Origin: Eutypella sp. D-1
Lineage: Eukaryota; Ascomycota; Sordariomycetes; Xylariales; Diatrypaceae
Assembly: GCA_023313575.1 (NCBI GenBank)
Contig: JAJTTP010000010.1
Location: 1,674,001 to 1,738,000, forward strand
DNA length: 64,000 nucleotides
Direction of reading: 5' to 3'
Shown here: positions 22,475 through 30,738 of the stretch, piece after piece
Position numbering within the stretch: the first letter of the stretch is position 1
How the letters are laid out: each line of letters starts with the position of its first letter
Made by a program: the position numbers and the translations under genes
Notes under the pieces: model-generated
Database searches by the model: none
Seen by the model: the letters and a program-made list of their open reading frames with translations, nothing else
What the model was told of the DNA's origin: nothing

Positions 22475-23134
22475 ATGTTGTTTAGAACGGCGGCATGGGT
22501 ACCGATCTTAAAAGCCGCGATCGCGCTCCCGATCATGGCGTTAGCATCGGCATCGGATCCGACATCTGACATCGACTGGGCCGCGCTGCGATGCCCCGAG
22601 GACCAGGACACCACGCTCCCGACGCCGACATACGGGACCAAGAAGGGGGCATTCCTGATCTGCACGGAGGAGCTGATCGCGGCGCCGCCGCAAGTGATCT
22701 ACGACGCGCTGCTCGACTTCCGGCGGTACGGGGCGTGGAACACGTTCGTGGTGGACGTGGGGCTGCCGGCGGACACGGGCGAGACACCGGACGGCGTGTA
22801 CGTCGGCCTGGCTATGACGCTGACGACGGCCGGGCTCCTCGACGGCATCAACACCACGAGCACCGAGGTCGTGTCCGCGCTGCTGCGCGACGGTGGCGAC
22901 GCCGGCTTTATGATGAACGCGTGGCGCGTGGAGGACGGGCTCGGCGGCGCCCTTATCGCCGCCGAACACCCCAACGTTCTCGTCGACCTGGGCGGCGGCG
23001 TCACCCGCTACCTCTCCTACGAGACCTACTACCCCGGCCTCGCGACGCCCACGGTCCGCCTCCTGCGGGAGAAGCTACAGGAGCGCTTTGTGCAGCAGGG
23101 CCGGGATTTGAAGGCTTACGTGGAGGGGTTGTGA
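22475..23134 (+). CDS. SRPBCC-like (START/polyketide-cyclase fold) protein, probably secreted or membrane-tethered
   Basis: An intronless frame of 219 residues starts at MLFRTAAWVPILKAAIALPI, a hydrophobic N-terminus typical of a signal peptide or anchor. The body has the SRPBCC pattern: IAAPPQVIYDALLDFRRYGAWNTF (residues about 70-93), a standard N-terminal strand, helix and W-N/P-x-F turn. A later strand region VNAW-like (MMNAWRVEDG) and a C-terminal helix (PTVRLLREKLQERFVQQGRDLKAYV) complete it. Such folds bind hydrophobic ligands; no catalytic assignment is possible. Third codon positions are almost all G or C, in sharp contrast to the neighbouring FPGS-like and kinase genes. Confidence 0.75.
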   Translation: MLFRTAAWVPILKAAIALPIMALASASDPTSDIDWAALRCPEDQDTTLPTPTYGTKKGAFLICTEELIAAPPQVIYDALLDFRRYGAWNTFVVDVGLPADTGETPDGVYVGLAMTLTTAGLLDGINTTSTEVVSALLRDGGDAGFMMNAWRVEDGLGGALIAAEHPNVLVDLGGGVTRYLSYETYYPGLATPTVRLLREKLQERFVQQGRDLKAYVEGL

Positions 23135-23649
23135 AGGGAGCGGCGCAGCTTAAGACTTTCATTCCTATGCTATCAAGATTGTCCAAAGTTCAGATTAGAC
23201 GGCATAGTTGTAACGACACCAATGGTTTGCTGGGTTCGAAGCCGCATGTCGGGGTACTTGATTCTACTCGTGAACGGCAATGTCGTAGACGAAGTTAAGC
23301 ATCACAAATACAAGTTAAAGCTCCCACAATATAATACATATATCTACTCAACTTGTTGGTTAAGTGAGGCAGAGAGGTATTCCATTAATGTGTTGGGGTA
23401 CAATTCGTTTATGCATAAGGATGTGTCCGGAAGTACGACCACTAAGGGCTAGGCTTATAGCTAGCCGTTAAACTATGGTTCAGAGCGTGGCCTTTTCTAG
23501 TGATATGTACATAGGTGCATGGCCCTAGAGTATATAGACAGGTCCTCCAGTGACTCACCCTCCCCGGTCGCCTTCCTCAAACCCGAACTTTCCCGCCCCT
23601 ATTCATCCAACGAGCCCCTAAGCGAAAACAGGGCGTCGAGGAATTGTGC
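23135..23649. other. Convergent intergenic region
   Basis: Short spacer between the SRPBCC-like gene (+) and the kinase gene (-). No feature is recognised. Confidence 0.6.
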
Positions 23650-25263
23650 TTAGGTCGCATACCGCATCATAGCCCATGTTGCGCCTGGGAGTAGTAAAGT
23701 GGCGATCCCGATCGACGCCTTGTGTACACAGCTGGCGAGGAGTTTCCGCTGGTGGCCAAAATTCCAGTTGTTTAGCCCTCCGGGGTACATGTACCCGGCT
23801 AATAGGAGACCACCCAGCCCAAGCCACATAGGCAGCCTCCAGGAAAGACATAGTCCGCTGGACCCGAACTTGAGCGACTGGGAGTTGCGCTTCTGGGATC
23901 TTGATATGGCTGACTCTCGATGCCCATCAAACCATGGATGGGCCATGATTTCCTTCAGAGTGAGCCGCTGTGAAGGGTCATACTTGAAGCAGTTGCGCAG
24001 AAGGTCCAAGAGCTGTGGAACCTCCTCCTCCGGTATCGAATGCTTTGTCACTATGTACTCCTCGTCATAATTCCAGCTTCCGTCCGGATTCTTGGGCAAT
24101 GTTTCTTCTTCGAGAGGCTTCCTAACTTTCCCCTCTAATGGGTCCGAGTAGCCTGAACACTGCTCCAAGAGGTCCCTTTCTTCCCATATAGAACCCCAAT
24201 AAGTGACCGTCTCTAATGTGTCAGTCGATTTCTCGTCATCTTCATCCGTGACTTCTTCCGGGTGAAGCTTCTTGAAGGGTGTCCTGTAAGGTTCAGGGAG
24301 TGGGCCCAGAGATACTTCAAGACTTCCCACCACCCCGACAAGGTCTGAACCGACAAATGGAACCTCATCATGGCGAACCTCGAGAATCATACAAGCGAAC
24401 GCCCAGATGTCCAAACTCGGGCCAATTTCTATTTCCAGCAGGGCCTCTGGGGGGCGAAACCTCCATGGTATACTCGCGTATGTTGGGGCGGCAGAGATGT
24501 CGAAACCAACACCCAAATCAACGAGTGTGATATTATTACTTGGTTCAATGTTGATATGCTGTGTGGCGACAAGGTATTTGGGTGCTTGGTGTCGATGTTG
24601 TTGATCTCGGACATGGACATTACAGATGTGCGGCTCGCCGAGTAAGGTTTTCATTTGGTCTTTGGTGATATGATCCAAGTTGGGCAGGTGGAACAAGACA
24701 TTGTCCGGTGTCAAGTCGCCGTGAGCAATGCCGTGGCGATGGAGGTAGCTCAGGCCACAAGCAACTTGGAACAAGGCGCGTTTCTGGACATGGGCACCCT
24801 TGAAAAGACTAGCCATGATACATGGTCCCAGGACGGGAAGGACCAAGCAGATATGTCGGCCATTCGGCCCCTCGATCCAGAAGCTGTGCGTGGGTAAGGT
24901 GATATGGTGTGCGATCGGATCTGATTGCCAGAGTCGGTCGCGCAATACTAATTCGGGAAGATTCCGTGAGGAGACATTTGCGGATAAGACCTTCACGGCC
25001 TGCCATGTCATCTCTTGCTCGTCCCAGCAAAGCCAGACTGTGGAAAAGCCACCACAGCCAAGTTTTGCAATCGTCTCGTACCTTCCACCGAGGAGATCTC
25101 CGAGAATGATCGGGTGGTAGCCACCTGGCCGATACCGCTCTACCGATTCTACATCTCCGAGTATGATATCATTGTATCTAGGTGACTGCGGCATCGGCTT
25201 CATACCAAAGGAAGTTTCCTTCTCAGCGCTGATTTCCGAGGCTCCAGTTGACGCGTTAGACAT
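23650..25263 (-). CDS. SRPK-like serine/threonine protein kinase with C-terminal hydrophobic segments
   Basis: A single uninterrupted frame of 537 residues. Kinase motifs: glycine loop LGCGGFSTVWL (about 68-78), ATP-binding Lys in WQAVKVL (Lys 91), catalytic loop YLHRHGIAHGDLTPDNVLF (Asp 183, Asn 188), metal-binding DLG (Asp 249) in place of DFG, and IPWRFRPPEAL with SLDIWAFACMILE. The layout, with a spacer between lobes and the HGDLTPDN-type loop, fits the expanded fungal SRPK-like family rather than conserved SR-protein kinases, which have HTDIKPEN. After the kinase domain (PWF near residue 448) come two hydrophobic stretches, SWRLPMWLGLGGLLLAGYMY and SIGIATLLLPGATWAMM, suggesting membrane attachment. 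All catalytic residues are present. Confidence 0.87.
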   Translation of the reverse strand: MSNASTGASEISAEKETSFGMKPMPQSPRYNDIILGDVESVERYRPGGYHPIILGDLLGGRYETIAKLGCGGFSTVWLCWDEQEMTWQAVKVLSANVSSRNLPELVLRDRLWQSDPIAHHITLPTHSFWIEGPNGRHICLVLPVLGPCIMASLFKGAHVQKRALFQVACGLSYLHRHGIAHGDLTPDNVLFHLPNLDHITKDQMKTLLGEPHICNVHVRDQQHRHQAPKYLVATQHINIEPSNNITLVDLGVGFDISAAPTYASIPWRFRPPEALLEIEIGPSLDIWAFACMILEVRHDEVPFVGSDLVGVVGSLEVSLGPLPEPYRTPFKKLHPEEVTDEDDEKSTDTLETVTYWGSIWEERDLLEQCSGYSDPLEGKVRKPLEEETLPKNPDGSWNYDEEYIVTKHSIPEEEVPQLLDLLRNCFKYDPSQRLTLKEIMAHPWFDGHRESAISRSQKRNSQSLKFGSSGLCLSWRLPMWLGLGGLLLAGYMYPGGLNNWNFGHQRKLLASCVHKASIGIATLLLPGATWAMMRYAT

Positions 25264-26704
25264 CGTGGGTGGATAAGTCCTGGTTTAGTTGTAGAGGGTG
25301 TGTACGCGACGTAGTAATGAGAGACGTTTAAAAGAAATGAGAGTTGTGGCAGGATTATGTAGATGTGTATGTAGATTGGCAAATCCTATCTATATAAAGA
25401 AAAGAAGAAAGAAATCAGAAATTGGAAATGAATAGAAATGGGAGTGCTAAATACGTGAGATTGGACGTGTTACTCTACCTGGGTACCTATTTGATAGGAT
25501 TCCGATTCATCTTTTGTTGGGTGACGGACTGACTGACTGATCGGCTGATTGATATAGATATTGACAGGATTGCAATTAAGTTGCTCACTCTATCTGCGCA
25601 AACATTCTTTAGCGTTGTTCCTATTGTTTGTGTCGTTGTATCTTCAATATGGTAGGTTCGGAATCGCACGCCTCCCTCTAGTTAGGTAGGCATGTATCAC
25701 AAGAGGATACCGATGACACAATGAATTCAATTACGTATTTCAGGTTTCGGCAGTCACCTAGACAGTTTCAATGATAGTGACAAGAAGTACCTAACTACCT
25801 AAGGCATGCATTTACTTAGGTATATTATAGAGCATAATTCACCTCAGACTTCATTCAACCTTCGAAGGCAGATACCGTCCGGTGTATCGAAGGAGTACGT
25901 AATAATCATCTATCGCTCTACCCCTATTATTTCACAAGCCAGTCCACAGACTTAATACCTCGCAACGTCGATAGGTAATTATTAGTATGTTTGTCTCCTC
26001 ATCCGAATAACCGATGATTCTTAACGCAAAATTCGGCTTGAGCAGATCTGATTAGCTTGGATTTGGGGCTCACCTTGTGACGTGACTTATCTCCTCATGA
26101 GTTAATGTGTATCTTGAGCGGAACACTGCAGCTGGGCTTGCCCTTTCTCGTGTGAGAAGGCTCATCGCGACTACTGCACTACGTTCAATGTAAACAATGG
26201 TTACAGGGTGTACAGGACGTACAATGTGTACAGAGAGAGAGTACAGTGTGTGTGCTTCAGTATACAATAGGGACCCCATTCATCTTCCATCGAGCTCAAC
26301 CTGTCGGGATGTCTACATGTAGTTTTAGTATTATAGGTCAAGCTGTGGGTGACTAGCCTTCCCAACGTCCTTTTAATGCTCCTTGCAATCTTTGAAATAT
26401 TGTATGGTGTAGCGTGGGAAACATAATACCGGGCATTGTGTCACATTGTGGCCTTCGTAGATGGGTAGTGTTAACGTGACAATGCATTGAATTCAATTAC
26501 GAACTATTGAGGTGAATGCTTTGGCAAAGGTGATGGCCATACTCTCCCAATAGACTCAGCTAGCCTCGTCGGCTTCTAGAGAATATACCTTTCTACTTAT
26601 ACTTTGGAGTACTCTACAGAGATAAGAGGCGCCCATGATGATTCAGCAGATATCTATATCGCACCTCCACACAGGTCTCGCCTACTTCACTATAATTACA
26701 CATA
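25264..26704. other. Divergent intergenic region
   Basis: AT-rich spacer between the kinase gene (-) and a small gene (+). It contains TACCTA-type motifs at about 25479-25500 and 25787-25825. No gene is supported. Confidence 0.6.
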
Positions 26705-27444
26705 ATGAACAAAGTAAGATGGTTCGACGGTATGGCATTTCCAGTGGGTGCTCGAGGCCCTCGGGTGCTGCCCGCTCAGAACGTTCAGGGCGACCCACGC
26801 GATCCTGATAACAGACTTCGAGCCACAAGACTAAGCGGCAATGGGACACCTGGCGACCCAACAGTAAGTACATGTCTTCGTGGGTATCAACAGGGACAGC
26901 CGGTATAACCTGAAATACAGATAAAATGGGTTGCCGTCCGGAAAACGATGGACACGAAAGAAATGATGGAGAACGCGAGGATTGTCAGGGAAGAGGCTAT
27001 AAGGCTTGGGTGTACCCACGCATGGATTATGTACGAACCAAACCCCCCCTTCCCCAGTACAAACCTCCCAAGATCAGTGACTGACATGTAGCTAGGGCAC
27101 CTTTACACGAGAATGGGACGGTCTATACGCAAACGTGGCAAGGTCCTGTCGAGGTGCCCAGCCAGTATGACAGCCGGATCACTGTTCGTTTCGGGCGCGG
27201 CCCGGACCACTGCAGTCTTCACGGCCACATTTACGTGAAGAAAACGGAGGTCACCGTTACGAATCCCCAAGGCAAGAAACACAAGACGTTCGAGTACCGG
27301 CTAATGGAGCCACATGAGCGCAGGTACCCAGAAGGCGGGCGCTGTCCGGCATATTGGGTTTGGGGAAGATACCCCCCAGAGTTAATCCCACCGGGATCAC
27401 AGGACGGGGTGGATGATGAAAAGCGTATCTATATAGGAATGTAA
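26705..27444 (+). CDS. Unrecognised small three-exon protein
   Basis: I reconstruct exons 26705-26863, 26921-27030 and 27096-27444, giving 205 residues. The first intron has a GTAAGT donor and CAG acceptor. The second has a GTACGA donor, a CTGAC branch site and a CTAG acceptor; all phases agree, and this avoids the stop that follows if intron 2 is read through. The product has no signal peptide or membrane helix. It has a conserved-looking core WVAVRKTMDTKEMMENARIV, then RLGCTHAWIMAPLHENGTV, then ITVRFGRGPDHCSLHGHIYV and a C-terminal CPAYWVWGRYPPELI. Spaced Cys/His/Trp residues could be structural or metal-binding. I do not recognise the family and assign no function. The gene is divergent from the SRPK-like kinase gene. 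Confidence 0.68.
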
Positions 27445-28063
27445 GAGAATAGATTTCAGAACGTATCGCATGCGGTTCTGTATTTGACAGGGAGCTGGGA
27501 GATGCATTGAGCGATTTTGTTGACCGGAAAACAGATTAAGGGGAGGGATGTCAGTAATGGCCTGGTAAGTACCCAATATTTTTCACGACCCGACCCAGCG
27601 TCTGCAATTTCTAGCCTATATAATCCAACGGCGAAGAGAGCAAGTAGTGCGAAAGCTCGTTGGCAAGTCTTGACATGTTCTGGGGTTTTTTTTGTGGGGG
27701 GGGGGGGGGTTCGACATTTTCCTCCTTTTCCCGTATGGAGACACGAAGTGCCTAAGGATGCAGAGGAGCCCCCTGTATTTAATTCAGCCACTCAAGAGCC
27801 ACCAATTCAAGCTGGTAGCAGATTCACCATCTTTCCAACAAGACTGCCTACCATCTCCATAAACGTATAGTGTCATTCCGATCTAATACATAAACATTTT
27901 CCTGTGATTTGACAGTGGAATATAATAATGGCCCTAAACTAAATTTCATTCCCATCATGTAATTTCCGAGGTCGCAGTGACTCGCATTACCTTAACACCA
28001 GAACCATGACGGTGTGAAGTTGTACAGGATTCAAATCCGAGGCTTCGATCTCTTTGCTCCACT
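27445..28063. other. Convergent intergenic region
   Basis: This lies between the small gene (+) and the APH-fold gene (-). It contains a run of 14 G at about 27696-27709. No gene is supported. Confidence 0.6.
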
Positions 28064-29304
28064 CTATAGAGACGTGTTGACAAGTGCATCTAGATACCTT
28101 AGTTCGTGAGCAGCCTCACACGAGACGGTCACCCGATCTCCTTTCCCCCAGTCAAATCCATATCGGTAGAAAATACCCAGGAGCCTTGCCACTAGGATCT
28201 TCTCCCTATCCGCGCATGAATGCTTGATATTTTGCCGGCCTTCTATAACCGAAGATTTTGTCGCTGCCCCCTGTAAATCCTTGGCGGGTCCTGTAGAGTT
28301 TTGGACACTGTTCGAAGGCTCTGAAGGCGTCGAGATTACCTCGTTCATTTCAGAGTGGGCATTGCCGACGGCAAGTTCCCTGTCAAATGTTTCCCAGAAC
28401 ACACGGACGAGTGCGTCGCGGTTGGGATAGTAATGCCACCCGCCCGAGTCCATCCAACCAAGAGCATTCTCCAGCCCCCACAGCGAGACGCCGAACGGAG
28501 GGATCCGGCAGTCCTCCCAGTCGATGACGCCGGTTACGCGGCCGGTTTCCGGATCAGTGAGGATGTTCATCTCGCACATGTCCCCGTGGCTCTGGACGAG
28601 GGGATACGCATTACCATCTGTTGCTGTAAACAGGGAGGCGAGCTTTGACTGAAGGAATCTCAGCTTGTCCGTAAACCGGGGCGGTAGGCCGGCGATCAGC
28701 AGGTCGACTCTCTCGTCGCATTCTTGGCGGATGGACCGTACTGCGCTCTCGGGAAGGGCCTGCGGATTCTTCCATGATAGGGCGAAGAATCTACGGAGCT
28801 CATTACATCAAACGATTGAACAAAGGGGGGGGGGGGAGGATGGACAGAAATGACCAAGCGCAAAGCCACTAACCTAGCAAACCCCATTACGGTAGCAACA
28901 GTCCGAGAGTCTTCCGCGGGAGAGAGCTGCCCATCTTTGGGCGTTGGCCGATTCTGGACGTAGGGCTCTCCCGGGAGCTTCTCCATGACGTAGACTAGGA
29001 GTGATGGCGATTGGCCTACGGGGCCGTGGTACATGCAATCCGCGACAAAAGCCCCGTACGTATCCCGAGCCCGCTTGACAAGCTCCATGTCCAGGGCAGC
29101 CGTCTCTTTCCGGAACTGGACGAGAGAATCCGTCGACAGACCGGCGACGGTGTAGCTCCACAACCCTTGGATAGGCACAGGCCGGACGGGACTGCCTAGA
29201 AGTGAGACGGCGAGATCATCGCACTCCTGTCTGGTAGCAGTCTCGTCTTGGAAGAATTGCTCGATTGTACCATCTAAAGAATAATAGACTAAGTTGGCCG
29301 ACAT
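28064..29304 (-). CDS. Aminoglycoside-phosphotransferase (APH)-fold small-molecule kinase
   Basis: Two exons on the minus strand (29304-28874 and 28790-28064, phase-2 intron) give 385 residues. The N-lobe contains LWSYTVAG and a helix, then LLVYVMEKLPGEPYV. The C-lobe has the Brenner-type catalytic motif SHGDMCEMNIL (His-Gly-Asp with downstream Asn) and the metal-binding motif GVIDWEDCRIPPFGV. Both are intact. Fungal members form a large family of unknown substrates; drug resistance should not be assumed. The intron holds a run of 12 C as read on the coding strand. The frame is open upstream only through a GTG codon, so the ATG at 29304 (MSANLVYYSLDG) was chosen. Confidence 0.85.
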
Positions 29305-29846
29305 GGCGAAAAAGTCAGAGCAGTGCGACACGGTTGCGTCTTTTCATCATTTATAAGCAACCCGAAGAGTTGGTGGGGGACAATTTGGCGTGGTTGATGT
29401 ACATATTGGTTGATCGGGAGAGATAATGGAAGATCCAAGTTCACAATTCCCATGGATACAGCTTGGACCGCCTAGAAAAGAACTACTCCGCTGCTGTACG
29501 TACCAAAGAGGAACAAACCAGAAACCCTGCAATTTCTACATACCATCATAAAATATCACGAGTTAAAAAGAAGCAGCGTTGAGACCTACCGACGAAGAGC
29601 AAACCAGATCATATCAAGAATGACGAAAAAGTCGGGTTGTACGTGAAATAAGCATTACACCGCTGCAAGTTAGGTGAGCAAGGGTAACATAGGCAGGCCT
29701 TCTTACTGGTAAATCCACACCTAGTATGTCTAGGTACTAGGATATCTTGCTAAACAAGCGTAGATCACCACAGCTTCCCAGACAGTACAGGAAAAACACG
29801 AAAGGGAAAGCAAATAGATCATCTGTTGAGAATAGCATGGTATATG

Positions 29847-29870
29847 ACACACACACACACGCGCGCGCGC
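29847..29870. repeat. (AC)n(GC)n dinucleotide repeat
   Basis: Alternating purine-pyrimidine tract, seven AC units followed by five GC units. Confidence 0.85.
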
Positions 29871-29962
29871 ACCCTCACAGCCGCCAGCGTGTCTCGTTGC
29901 ATCCACGGAAGACCCAACCCACAAGATGGGGAGGGAGACCATGCACACCACCCTGTGATGTG

Positions 29963-30016
29963 ACGATAGTGATAATGATAATGATAATGATGTTGATAAT
30001 GATGATGATGATGATG
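29963..30016. repeat. GAT/AAT trinucleotide-like repeat
   Basis: Imperfect GATAAT and GAT repeat, non-coding. Confidence 0.8.
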
Positions 30017-30738
30017 CCCATGTCCTACATAAGCAGGCCTACAAAATACCAATTCCAATACGAATACCCCCCATTGCATTGCCCCCGCTCGCTCGTGTCT
30101 CTTCTCTCCAACTCTCTCTCTCTCGCCCCTCCATTCAACACCTCCCTTCCTTCCTTACCCACGCCCCCTATTCTCCCAGAACTCCGAAACGCGGCACGCC
30201 CAGCTCCCACAGCCTAGCCTAACCCAGCCCATACCATACATAGCCCAATCCCAGTCCAGTTTACACAGAGATAGCCTTCCCCTCCCTTCCTATCCAGAAA
30301 AACCCAGCCCAGCCCAACGACGGGGGGCGGGGAGAAAAAAATACCCCACCAAAAGTAATAAAAGAACAAGACAAGAAAAAAAGAAGCAGCCCATCTCATA
30401 GTCTAGTTAAGTGGCGAGGGATGGAGAAAAAAGGTCTCTCCACCCATCATATCAGCGAACGCAAATAAGTATATCCAAAAAGAAAAAAAAAAAGAAGTAA
30501 GACCCATCCGACACCCCACCCCGACGCTGTGATCGCTTTAACCAGATTCGAAAGATAAAAAAAAATCAAACTTTTCTTCTTCATATTCCTCTCCCTTTAC
30601 GTCAGCCCCCAAACCACCGCCTCCCCTGACCCTGTCCCCTTCCGTTTGTTTGATCTTCCCCCAAAGGCATCTCAGTTTCGGTCTCGGTCTCCTAGCAAGC
30701 AGGCCCCTAGCCCCCCAAACGCGGCGCGGCGCGTGAAC

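Larger units (their letters stand above)
29305..30738. other. Intergenic with microsatellites
   Basis: It contains (AC)n(GC)n at 29847-29870 and a GAT/AAT-type repeat at 29963-30016, then C-rich and purine-rich stretches near the 3' end of the Zn2Cys6 gene. No gene is supported. Confidence 0.6.

Noticed and set aside
27031..27095. Apparent frameshift in the small unknown gene
   Set aside because: Explained better by a 65-nt intron with GTACGA donor, CTGAC branch site and CTAG acceptor that restores the frame.
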